Assembly (NCBI GenBank): GCA_963835775.1
Contig: CAWIHB010000002.1
Coordinates: forward strand, 186,001 to 250,000
Direction: 5' to 3'
Length of the DNA stretch: 64,000 nt
Source: Palsa-504 sp963835775
Lineage (GTDB): Bacteria; Actinomycetota; Actinomycetes; Streptosporangiales; Streptosporangiaceae
Made by a program: the position numbers and the translations under genes. This document shows positions 33,637 to 41,445 of the stretch, piece by piece (positions within the stretch are counted from its first letter, which is position 1; the number at the start of each line of letters is the position of its first letter). The notes beneath the pieces were generated by a model, which saw nothing but the letters and a program-made list of their open reading frames with translations, had not been told where the DNA came from and did no database searches.

Positions 33637-33952
33637 CCGGACAGGATGGCCTGCAGGCCAGTGATCGCGGCGGTGGTCTGGCGGGCCTACGGCGAGCGTT
33701 CGGCGTGCCGCAGGGCGCGGGCGGCGGCCGCTGCTGGCGAGGCGGGCGGCGACGGCGAAAACGCGCAGGCGGAGCCGTTTCGGCTCCCTAGCTCGTTTCG
33801 ATAGCGAAGGTCAGGTTTCCAGTCTATTCGATTATATGTTTTAATAGCGGTGCGAGCGTGATTCGCTGGCGAGCGCTCCGGGCCACGGCTGGCCTGGCCG
33901 CTGACCACCGGGAACCTCGCCCGACCGCGACCGGCCCGATCAGGGAGACGAA
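33637..33952. other. Gap with an AT-rich promoter-like stretch
   Basis: No gene is seen in this 316-bp stretch. 33815-33850 is AT-rich (ttcgattatatgttttaata) and lies about 105 bp upstream of the ATG at 33953. The left part may be the 3' end of the IS701 element. Confidence 0.5.
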
Positions 33953-34765
33953 ATGGTCTCAGCCGTTGCCGCTGGCACCAGCCAGCCCGTAGTCGCCGCT
34001 TTGCTCGGGCTCGGGGCGTCCGGGCTCGCCGGGGCGGTGGTGGCCATGGCCTGGAGCGTGCACGCGAGGCAGATCCGGCTCGCCGAGCTGCTGACCCGCC
34101 GCCAGTTCGTGGTGACCGGGGAGACGGCCGCAGCCGAACCCGCGCTCAACGGTCACGCCAGTGCCGAGGCTGCCCTGGTCGAGCTCCGCGAAGCCAAGGA
34201 GACGGTGGCGGCTCAGGCCGGAGCGAAGGCGCCGGCCAGCCGCGGGGCCGCCGCTGCCCGGTCAGCCAAGCTCTTTATCGACGGCCCGGAGACGGTGGTA
34301 GCAGGGGAACAGGTCCGCTACCGCGTCCGGCCCGCAGCCGACGGGAAGATGGTGAGCTGGGCAGCGGGCGGAGGCTCAGTGTCGCAGTCGCCCGATCCGG
34401 ATCATCCGGACGAGCTGCTCCTGATCGCCGACCAGCCGGGCAACCTCATGGTCAGCGTGCGGGTGCGCGAAGGCCTCACCGAGCGCCGCGAAACGAAAAC
34501 CGTGACCGCGCTGCCGGAGGTTACCACCGCGCCCCCCTTCACCCTGCGGCTGTTCCTGCACGGCTGGGGACTGGTCGTGGTCGCGGTGATGGCCATCGGC
34601 TTCGCCGGGGCGCTCGACGCCCTGGGCAACCTCACCTCCGCCGACTTCATCGCGCTGGTCGTCCCGCTGACCGCATTGCTCGGCGTGATCACCGTGACCC
34701 GCGGAGCCAGCGACCTGAGTCCCCGTCCCGGTCGCGGCAAGGGCCCGGCCGGACCGGAGCCGTGA
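33953..34765 (+). CDS. Membrane protein with an Ig-like soluble domain
   Basis: A 270-residue protein. An N-terminal helix (VVAALLGLGASGLAGAVVAM) is followed by a charged helix (HARQIRLAELLTRRQFV), then Ala-rich and Ig-like sequence (KLFIDGPETVVAGEQVRYRV, then MVSWAAGGGSVSQSPDPDHP and LLLIADQPGNLMVSVRVREG). Two C-terminal helices end it (LVVVAVMAIGFAGALDALG and IALVVPLTALLGVITVTRGA). A beta-sandwich between membrane segments resembles cell-surface or transport accessory proteins. No function can be assigned. GGGAGACGA precedes the ATG. Confidence 0.65.
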   Translation: MVSAVAAGTSQPVVAALLGLGASGLAGAVVAMAWSVHARQIRLAELLTRRQFVVTGETAAAEPALNGHASAEAALVELREAKETVAAQAGAKAPASRGAAAARSAKLFIDGPETVVAGEQVRYRVRPAADGKMVSWAAGGGSVSQSPDPDHPDELLLIADQPGNLMVSVRVREGLTERRETKTVTALPEVTTAPPFTLRLFLHGWGLVVVAVMAIGFAGALDALGNLTSADFIALVVPLTALLGVITVTRGASDLSPRPGRGKGPAGPEP

Positions 34766-35158
34766 GGCCGGCCCCGACTGCCGCGACCGGCTGAAGGCCA
34801 GCGCGCCGGCCGCGGGTTGTCCTCGGCCGGAGTATCGATCCACAGCACATTGCCGCTCAGGCTTGCGGTCGAGTCCGGCCGCCGGGCCAGCGGCTCGACG
34901 GCCCGCCCGCCACCGTGGCCGTTGTGCGTGGAGGGGCCGAGCGGGCGGGATAACGGTGATGCCGCCAATGACCAATGCGTTGCGCGGCTCATATCGAGAA
35001 CACAGCGACTCGGTCAAGAACCGGCGCCCGCCGCGCCGGCGCCGAGGCGGCTCGGCCTGGTGCTGGCCGTCAGCATGATCTAACTCAACGGGGCCAGCGC
35101 GAAGCCGCAGCCGCCACTGCCACTGCCACTTCATGTCCGTTCCAGGCCGTGGCGTGAT
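34766..35158. other. Gene-free stretch
   Basis: No convincing gene, RNA or strong repeat is seen in this 393-bp stretch. Small frames exist on both strands but have no ribosome site or family match. Confidence 0.5.
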
Positions 35159-35425
35159 TCAGCGGTGATAGATATCGCGTCGGTGATCGACGTCCAGGAC
35201 GTGGATCTCTTTGCCGTCTTCGCTGATCGTGTAGCGGACCCGGTATTCCCCGCGCCGTGCACGCCAGTGCCCTTCGAAAGGGGCTCGCAGCGGTGCGCCA
35301 ACTCGGTGTGGTTCCTCGGCAAGCGGGCCGCGGATGAACTCGTAACAAGCCCACGCGACAGCCTCTGGCAGCCGCTCCTGCAGTTGCCTGGCAGCCGCAG
35401 GCGAGATCACGACATGGTAAGCCAC
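35159..35425 (-). CDS. RelE/ParE-family toxin
   Basis: 88 residues: MAYHVVISPAAARQLQERLP, then VAWACYEFIRGPLAEEPHRV, LRAPFEGHWRARRGEYRVRY and TISEDGKEIHVLDVDHRRDI. The C-terminal R-x-Y-R-V-R-Y pattern and ILxVxHRRDxY end are typical of RelE-type mRNA interferases, which cut mRNA on the ribosome. The gene is 3 bp downstream of a Phd/RelB-like antitoxin gene on the same strand, so the two form an operon in the usual antitoxin-first order. It looks intact. Confidence 0.9.
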   Translation of the reverse strand: MAYHVVISPAAARQLQERLPEAVAWACYEFIRGPLAEEPHRVGAPLRAPFEGHWRARRGEYRVRYTISEDGKEIHVLDVDHRRDIYHR

Positions 35426-35428
35426 GCG

Positions 35429-35710
35429 TCAGCGCTTGCCGAAGCGCTCCGTCAGAGACTGCTCCACCTGGTCAAGCGTCATGCCTTCCCCGCGTGCGAT
35501 CTCCTGCTGGGACTGGGCGATCCGCTGCTGGGCGGCGGGGTCGGCGAGCAGTTCAAGTGTTGCCTCAATGGACTCAAGGTCCTCGGCGGCTATCAGCACA
35601 ACGTATTCGCGGCCGTTACGCGTGATGTGGACACGCTCGTGCGTACGGTCGACTTCCTCGGCGATCTCGGACAGCCTGGCCTTGACGTCCGACAACGGCA
35701 ATATGGTCAT
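35429..35710 (-). CDS. RelB/Phd-type antitoxin of the RelE module
   Basis: 93 residues. The N-terminal DNA-binding Phd/YefM fold reads MTILPLSDVKARLSEIAEEV and HERVHITRNGREYVVLIAAE. The C-terminal part (LLADPAAQQRIAQSQQEIAR) should wrap the toxin. The stop is 3 bp before the toxin start. The upstream region (35711-35730) carries agac...gtct inverted sequence and an AT-rich patch, a plausible autoregulatory site shared with the opposite module. Confidence 0.9.
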   Translation of the reverse strand: MTILPLSDVKARLSEIAEEVDRTHERVHITRNGREYVVLIAAEDLESIEATLELLADPAAQQRIAQSQQEIARGEGMTLDQVEQSLTERFGKR

Positions 35711-35805
35711 AGACCAAGATTATAGTCTGTCATTACGGCGGCCACAAGTTCTCCGGCACTAGGCCGTAGTTGCAACACCAGCCGTTCGCGCCACCCGTGA
35801 TAAAA

Positions 35806-35827
35806 CTGTCTAGACGCGACTAGACAG
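35806..35827. promoter_or_regulatory. Inverted repeat upstream of the Phd-VapC module
   Basis: ctgtctag (35806-35813) and ctagacag (35820-35827) are perfect 8-bp arms with 6 bp between them (acgcga). They lie 16 bp before the antitoxin ATG at 35843, as expected for an antitoxin-bound operator. Confidence 0.75.
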
Positions 35828-35842
35828 ATTTGAGAGGGCCTT

Positions 35843-36139
35843 ATGACGTCACCGACTTCGGATCACTGGCAGATCCAAGACGCCAAGCAGCGCTTCAGCG
35901 AGATGATCCGTGCGGTAATGAGCGAGGGGCCGCAGGTCATCACCCGGCACGGAGAGGATGTGGCGGTAGTGGTGGACATCGGTGAGTATCGCAGGCTGAC
36001 CCGGCCTTCGGTGGAGCTAGCCGCCGTCCTGCTTGGCGGTCCTAAGCTCGATGATGGAACCGCCCACGTGTTCGCGGAGATCGAGGCCGAGCGCCAGGCC
36101 GACTTCGGGCGTACGGTCGATCTTGAGGCGGGTACGTGA
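35843..36139 (+). CDS. Phd/YefM-family antitoxin
   Basis: 98 residues. The N-terminal fold is typical Phd: HWQIQDAKQRFSEMIRAVMS, then GPQVITRHGEDVAVVVDIGE and YRRLTRP. The C-terminal helix (HVFAEIEAERQADFGRTVDL) should bind and neutralise the PIN-domain toxin. GAGGG precedes the ATG. The stop overlaps the toxin GTG by four bases, and an inverted repeat with 8-bp arms lies just upstream. Confidence 0.9.
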   Translation: MTSPTSDHWQIQDAKQRFSEMIRAVMSEGPQVITRHGEDVAVVVDIGEYRRLTRPSVELAAVLLGGPKLDDGTAHVFAEIEAERQADFGRTVDLEAGT

Positions 36140-36549
36140 CCTACCTGCTCGACACCAATGTGCTGTCGGAAACGCGCAAGCGCCAGCCGGCTGGGGGCGT
36201 AGCCGACTGGATCGCGGCCACGCCGCCGGAGCGCATGCATGTCTCCGTCCTGACCCTGGGCGAGATCGAACAGGGGATCGCCAGAGTCCGCGGCCGAGGT
36301 GATCTGTACCAGGCCGCCGCCCTCGAGCACTGGCTCCGGGATGTGGAGAGCGGGTTCGAGGACCGGGTGCTCTCGGTCACCCTCCCGGTCGCTGCTGCCT
36401 GGGGCCGCCAGCAGTGCTCACAGCCTCTCCCGGTGATCGACGCGCTCATCGCGGCAACGGCGCGGGTACACGGCATGACCGTGGTCACCCGCAACGTCAA
36501 GGACTTCGAGCTTGCCGGAGTCCCGGTGCTGAACCCTTTTGCTGGCTAA
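36136..36549 (+). CDS. VapC-type PIN-domain toxin
   Basis: 137 residues with the PIN-domain acids in order: Asp in TYLLDTNVLSE, Glu in LTLGEIEQGIARV, Asp in LPVIDALIAATARVHGM, and Asp in VVTRNVKDFELAGV. These four bind the metal needed for RNA cleavage. It is preceded by an overlapping Phd-type antitoxin gene; toxins of this sort often pair with Phd-like partners. It ends LNPFAG. The module faces away from the RelE module, and the two share the same 130-bp promoter region. Confidence 0.92.
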   Translation: MTYLLDTNVLSETRKRQPAGGVADWIAATPPERMHVSVLTLGEIEQGIARVRGRGDLYQAAALEHWLRDVESGFEDRVLSVTLPVAAAWGRQQCSQPLPVIDALIAATARVHGMTVVTRNVKDFELAGVPVLNPFAG

Positions 36550-36705
36550 CCGGTCCGCGCCGGACAGGTCCTGGCGCCTGACCCGGATCATGGCCAGCGC
36601 GATGTCGGGGCCTTCGTCTCACCTATGAGCCTCGGCTACGGCGGGGTGAGCGGGCGTCATCCGATCGGCGTGATCTGCTTACATAGACTCCACCGCCGCC
36701 CAGGG

Positions 36706-37077
36706 TCAGCCTGGATCGTCCAGGCCGGCAGCCAGTTCCCGCGGCGCGCGCATCCGCCACGCGTCCGTGACCAGCTCGGTCAGCCGCTCGACGTCCACCT
36801 GCGCCAGGCGCAGCATGACCAGGGGCCAGCCGTCGTACCCGGGCGTGGTGAAGAAGACCTCTGGCTCACCCAGGAGCAGAGCCTGCTTCTCGGCCTCGTC
36901 ACCCACGTACAGCACGGCGATGTCGGTCCTGATCACCCGTCGCTGGCCCGGCTTGCGCTCGGGGTAGGACCAGACGAACCCCTTGCCGCCGACCCGGAAG
37001 TCGAAGCCTTCGCTGTCGATCTCCTCCACATGCGGCAGGGCCAGCGCAAGACGGCGGACGTCCTCGGCGTCAGCCAC
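36706..37077 (-). CDS. MmcQ/YjbR family protein
   Basis: A 123-residue protein from GTG 37077, with GAGGAGGG upstream. The sequence VADAEDVRRLALALPHVEEI, then FRVGGKGFVWSYPERKPGQR, LLLGEPEVFFTTPGYDGWPL and VMLRLAQVDVERLTELVTDA fits the YjbR fold (a small double-stranded-DNA-binding-like alpha/beta protein). The longer open frame upstream is not family-like. A second YjbR-type protein is encoded at 52717-53109. Function is unknown. Confidence 0.85.
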   Translation of the reverse strand: MADAEDVRRLALALPHVEEIDSEGFDFRVGGKGFVWSYPERKPGQRRVIRTDIAVLYVGDEAEKQALLLGEPEVFFTTPGYDGWPLVMLRLAQVDVERLTELVTDAWRMRAPRELAAGLDDPG

Positions 37078-37249
37078 GAATCCCTCCTCGCCGCCGTCTG
37101 CGGATGTGCCCCGATCATAGGACCGGGCCGTCGGTTCGGTGAGCCGAGCGTCGGTGAGCGGTGCGTAGGTGTCATCCTTGGGTGGTGACCAGGCAGATCG
37201 GCCGGTTTCCGGCCTCGACGGTGGTAACCGGCGCGAATAGATTTGGTCC

Positions 37250-39271
37250 ATGACGAGTGAGGCCGGTCACGTCTCGTCCCCCCGGCTCGAACTCGTTACC
37301 GATCCGGCCGACGAGCTTACGGTCACGCTCGCGGACGGGGCCCGTGCGCAGTACGTGGACGGCGATCTGGGCGCCAGCCGCCGGCACTTCGAGCAGGCCT
37401 TTCAGCTGGCCGAGCGGGCCGGCGACGTCCGGGCCATGGCCCTGGCCGCCCTGGGCCTGGCCGGGCTGTGGGTATCCGAGCGCCGCACCACGACCGGCGC
37501 GGTGCTGCTCGAGGCGCGGCTCGAGCACGTCCTTTCGCTGCTCGACCCGCACTCCAGCCTCGCGCTTCGCGTCCGGACCAGGCTGGCGGGAGAGGCCGAC
37601 TACCTGCACGGCACGAGCGAGGCCATCATGGCCGCGCTGGAGATGGCCCGGGCCGCCGGGGATCCGGAGCTGCTGGCCGAGGCGCTGAGCCTGGCCCACC
37701 ACTGCCTGCTCGGCCCTGAGCACGTCGAACAGCGCCGGGACCTGGCTGTCGAGCTGATCAAGGCGAGCTTCCGCACCAGCCGCCGCAGCGACCTGCTGAT
37801 GGGCCTGCTCTGGCGGACGGTCGACTCCTATGCCCAGGGTGACCCGCACGCCGGACGGCACCTGGGCGAGCTGCGCGACCATCTCGACCAGCAGGACCAC
37901 CTGGCGGTCGCGTTCGTGGTCAGCGCCATTGACGTGATGCTGGCCATCCGCGCAGGCCAGTTCGGTGCGGCGGAAGCCCTGGCCCGCAGCTGCGCCGCGC
38001 ATGGCGCGGCCGCGGGCGACATCGACCACGCGTGGTGGTCCGGCGCCCAGCTGGTGACCATCCGCTGGTATCAGGGCCGTCTCGGGGAACTGCTGCCCGC
38101 GCTGCAGGACCAAGCGAACTCCCCGGACCTCAGCGCCGTGGACAACTCCGCCGTCGCGGCGCTGGCCGTCGCCGCGGCGCTCAGCGGCGACCTGCAGACG
38201 GCCTCGAGTTCGCTCGGTGCCCTGTGCGGTGCTGACCTGGCCCGGCTGCCGCGGTCGAGCAGCTGGCTGGTGACCATGGACGGCGTCGTGGAGGCCGCCT
38301 ACCTGCTGGGTCAGGCGGGCGTGGCCGAGCAAGCCTATGAACTGCTCCGGCCCTATGCCGGACTGCCGATGGTCGGCAGCCTCGGCGTGACCTGCTTCGG
38401 GTCGGCCCATCATGCTCTCGGGGTCGCCTCGCTGACCTCGCGGCGCCTGGACCGGGCCATCGATCATCTGACCGCGGCCGTCCGGCACAACCTCGCGCTG
38501 GCCCACTGGCCGGCGGTGGTGGCCTCCAGGCAGCGGCTCGCGCAGGCCTACCAGCTGCGCGGGCAGCCGGGCGACGCCGAGATGGCGCGCGGTCAGCTGG
38601 AGATGGCGGCGAGCGAGGCGGCAGCGCTGGGCATCCCCGTCCCGCACGGCCCAGCGGACAGCACAGCAAAAGGTCAAGAGCTAGAGGCACCGAACGGTCC
38701 AGGGCGCACCGCCACGGTCACCATGGCCCGCAGCCCGGCGGACGGTTCGACCGCGGAGTGCCGCCGGATAGGCCGGAAATGGCGGCTCACCTGGCAGGAC
38801 CGGGACCTCCTGGTGGAGGACAGCATCGGCATGGCCCACCTGTCCGTGCTGATCGCCAACCCGCGCCAGGAGATCCCAGCCGCCGACCTGGCCGCCGGGC
38901 TCGCCGCGCTCAGGTCCGGGGGCGACGGCGTCTCGGCCCAGCCGGTCCTGGACGACGCGGCGATCAGTGAGTACCGCAACCGCCTGAAGCGCCTGGACGC
39001 CGAGCTTGACCGCCTGGAGCCAGACGCCGACCAGGACCGGGACGTCGCCGCCCGGGCCGAACGAGACTGGCTCATCGCCCAGCTCGCCGGGGCCGCAGGC
39101 TTCGGCGGGCGCATCCGGTCCTTCCCCGATCAGGGCGAACGCGCCCGGGTCGCGGTGGGCAAGGCGATCCGCCGGGCCCTGGCCCGGATCACCGAGGCCG
39201 ACGAGACGCTGGGCGGTCATCTGCGCCAGACGGTGCACACCGGCGTCCGCTGCTCCTACTGGCCCGGCTGA
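37250..39271 (+). CDS. TPR protein with the C-terminal domain of BTAD/LuxR-type regulators
   Basis: 673 residues. Residues 20-470 are TPR-like helices (LAERAGDVRAMALAALGLAG, MARAAGDPELLAEALSLAHH, LDRAIDHLTAAVRHNLALAH). Residues 490-673 carry a region usually found at the end of large actinobacterial ATPase regulators: DSIGMAHLSVLIANPRQEIP, DDAAISEYRNRLKRLDAELD, GGRIRSFPDQGERARVAVGK and LGGHLRQTVHTGVRCSYWPG. There is no ATPase or HTH module, so it is a stand-alone sensor/adaptor half of such regulators or a natural variant. It is divergent from a YjbR gene. Confidence 0.8.
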   Translation: MTSEAGHVSSPRLELVTDPADELTVTLADGARAQYVDGDLGASRRHFEQAFQLAERAGDVRAMALAALGLAGLWVSERRTTTGAVLLEARLEHVLSLLDPHSSLALRVRTRLAGEADYLHGTSEAIMAALEMARAAGDPELLAEALSLAHHCLLGPEHVEQRRDLAVELIKASFRTSRRSDLLMGLLWRTVDSYAQGDPHAGRHLGELRDHLDQQDHLAVAFVVSAIDVMLAIRAGQFGAAEALARSCAAHGAAAGDIDHAWWSGAQLVTIRWYQGRLGELLPALQDQANSPDLSAVDNSAVAALAVAAALSGDLQTASSSLGALCGADLARLPRSSSWLVTMDGVVEAAYLLGQAGVAEQAYELLRPYAGLPMVGSLGVTCFGSAHHALGVASLTSRRLDRAIDHLTAAVRHNLALAHWPAVVASRQRLAQAYQLRGQPGDAEMARGQLEMAASEAAALGIPVPHGPADSTAKGQELEAPNGPGRTATVTMARSPADGSTAECRRIGRKWRLTWQDRDLLVEDSIGMAHLSVLIANPRQEIPAADLAAGLAALRSGGDGVSAQPVLDDAAISEYRNRLKRLDAELDRLEPDADQDRDVAARAERDWLIAQLAGAAGFGGRIRSFPDQGERARVAVGKAIRRALARITEADETLGGHLRQTVHTGVRCSYWPG

Positions 39272-39347
39272 GCACCCCTCAGATCCGTACACTGCCCAGA
39301 TCGTGGAAGCACTCCTGCGCGAATAAGATTCGGGGCGGGAGGGGTCA

Positions 39348-40018
39348 ATGACAAGCCAAGCCATTGCTAGGGATACGGCTGCCGGCGGGCTGAGTCCCGA
39401 GCTGCGCGACCGGTTGCTGTATTACGCCTGGCGCGCGCCGTCGCCGCACAACGCCCAGGGCTGGCGCATCGAAGCCGACGGCCACGTCTTCCGCGTCTCG
39501 CGCGACCCGGCCCGTCAGGTGCTGCGGGACTTCGATCCCGAGGGCCGGGAAAGCGACCTGGCCTGGTCATCTCCGGGCTCGACCTGGGCGGCACCCAGGT
39601 CGTGTACGGCTTCGACTACCGCGACGGCCGCACCCGCCCGCTGAACGGGCGCCTGGACCAGGTGCCCGACGGCATCGAGGCGCTGGAGTTCCTGTCCCGC
39701 CTGGTCGTCCCGCTGGACGTGCCGCGCGAACTGCTCGCCTACACCGAGGCCATGATCCGCGGCCAGGCCGGCTCGCCGCCGCAGCTGGCGCCCACGGCGG
39801 ATCAGTTCGGCGTGCTGGCCACCTGGATGATCCTCGATTTCGCGGCCGGACGGCCGGTGCGCAAACGGATCAAGGTGGCCATTCCCGACCTGGTCATGCC
39901 GCGCCGCCGCCGCCTCGCCAACGAGACCGCGCGCCTGGCCGAACTGGCCCGGGTCAAGATCCTGCTGGAAACGACCCGCCGCCGCAAGACACACGGCTCA
40001 ACGGGAGACAGCTCATGA
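39348..40018 (+). pseudogene. Nitroreductase-family gene, frameshifted
   Basis: The first frame (ATG 39348) encodes the FMN-binding start LLYYAWRAPSPHNAQGWRIE and FRVSRDPARQVLRDFDPEGR. Near 39565 it is lost, and another frame continues VISGLDLGGTQVVYGFDYRD through LDVPRELLAYTEAMIRGQAG to RRKTHGSTGDSS. The C-terminal frame overlaps the next ATG by four bases, so the pair was one operon. The join needs a small indel. It is a broken FMN-dependent reductase-like protein rather than a functional one. Confidence 0.7.
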
Positions 40019-41214
40019 GCCGGGTCGTCACGCCGCTGCCGGAGATGCGCGCCGCCGCGCCGGACCTGATCGGCGCGCTCGAGCCGGTCTACATCGCCGA
40101 GACCGAGGCCGAACGCGAGGCGGTGTTCTCGTTCCGGTACTCGGTGTACGGTGCCGAGCTGGGCCGCAAGCTCGGCCACGCCGACCACGGGCGCGAGCGG
40201 GTCCACGACGAAGAAGACGACCAGCCGTACACCACGCTGCTCTACACCGACGACGGCGCCGGCCAGCTGACCGGCACGATCCGCATCCGGCGGTGGGAGC
40301 CGGGGCAGGTCCCGGCGAAGGACTGGGAGACGTTCTCCATGGAACGCTTCGCGGGCCTGCGCGGCATGTGCACGGCCGAGATCGGGCGGCTGATGATCGA
40401 GCCCGGGCACCGCGGGCAGCTCGGCCTGGTCTCAATGGCGTGCGCGGTGTACCAGCTGTACGCCGGGGAGCTGGCCGCCGACATTGGCTTCATCAACTGC
40501 GCCACCGGCCTGGTCCGGCACTACCGGCTGCTCGGCTTCCGCACCTACGCGGGCCGGATGGTGCCGACCGTGGACGGCATCGAGGTGCCGCTGGTGCTGA
40601 TCCCCAGCGAGCACCTCACCGACGTGCCCATCGAAGACCTGCCGCGGCGTTTCTACTGCGTCTCGGCCAACCTGACCCGGGCCGAGGAGGTCGTGCACGA
40701 ACGCGGGCCGCTGTGGTCCGCGGTGCGCGCCAGCCTGGCCCTGCCCGGCATCTTCCCGCCGGTCTACTCGGGCGGGGACCTGCTCATCGACGGCGCCGCG
40801 ATCAACAACGTGCCGGTGGACGTCATGCGGGCCCGGGTCGGCAGCGGCACCATCATCGCCGTCGACGTATCCCCCGAGGTGGAACCGCTCACCACCGCGC
40901 CGTTCGCGCCCGGCCTGTCCGGCTGGCGCGTGCTCGGCCGCCGCCTCAACCCCTTTGCCGCGCCGCAGCCGGTCCCGGGCATCGCCGACATCCTGAGCCG
41001 GTCGACCGGGCTGTCCCAGGTTCGCCACCGGCGCGCGCTCGAAGATCGCGTCGACCTGCTGCTCCGGCCGCCGGTGGCCGGGTTCGGCGTGCTGGACTTC
41101 AAGGGCGGGACCGCCCTGTTCGAGACCGGCTACCAGTACGCGGTCGAGGAACTGGCCAAGTCCGGGCTGGCCGAGCGGTTCTGTTTCGATCCGGCCCGCG
41201 ACCGCCCCTCCTGA
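40015..41214 (+). CDS. Chimera of an N-acyl amino-acid synthase-like GNAT domain and the end of a patatin-like lipase
   Basis: 399 residues. Residues 20-185 are a GNAT-like autoinducer/N-acyl amino-acid synthase (FeeM-type) domain: EREAVFSFRYSVYGAELGRK, GMCTAEIGRLMIEPGHRGQL and GLVRHYRLLGFRTYAGRMVP. From about residue 200 it becomes patatin: IEDLPRRFYCVSANLTRAEE, SLALPGIFPPVYSGGDLLID and GAAINNVPVDVMRARVGSGT. Only the C-terminal patatin half is present: the DGA Asp is there, but the GxSxG nucleophile and oxyanion loop are not. The simplest origin is a deletion joining two neighbouring genes. Lipase activity is not expected. Confidence 0.8.
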   Translation: MSRVVTPLPEMRAAAPDLIGALEPVYIAETEAEREAVFSFRYSVYGAELGRKLGHADHGRERVHDEEDDQPYTTLLYTDDGAGQLTGTIRIRRWEPGQVPAKDWETFSMERFAGLRGMCTAEIGRLMIEPGHRGQLGLVSMACAVYQLYAGELAADIGFINCATGLVRHYRLLGFRTYAGRMVPTVDGIEVPLVLIPSEHLTDVPIEDLPRRFYCVSANLTRAEEVVHERGPLWSAVRASLALPGIFPPVYSGGDLLIDGAAINNVPVDVMRARVGSGTIIAVDVSPEVEPLTTAPFAPGLSGWRVLGRRLNPFAAPQPVPGIADILSRSTGLSQVRHRRALEDRVDLLLRPPVAGFGVLDFKGGTALFETGYQYAVEELAKSGLAERFCFDPARDRPS

Positions 41215-41445
41215 CGCCCGAGGTCCCCGCATGGAACGGGATGGCACGCGATGGACCGCCCCTGGCATGTGAACCGATGGCGGCACCGGCCGCCTCGCTC
41301 CTTGCCCATGGAGGATGCACCGCCGGTTCTACAAGGACCTCGACGCCGCCGACGCCGCCCTGACCGCCGTCTGACCCCGCCGCGCGGTCCGGCCGTCGCC
41401 CGTCGGGTTGAATAGGACGATCATCGCCGACCCGCGGAAGTTCCC

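Noticed and set aside
41320..41373. Short frame encoding MHRRFYKDLDAADAALTAV
   Set aside because: It may be the end of an old gene, but 19 residues are too few to assign.
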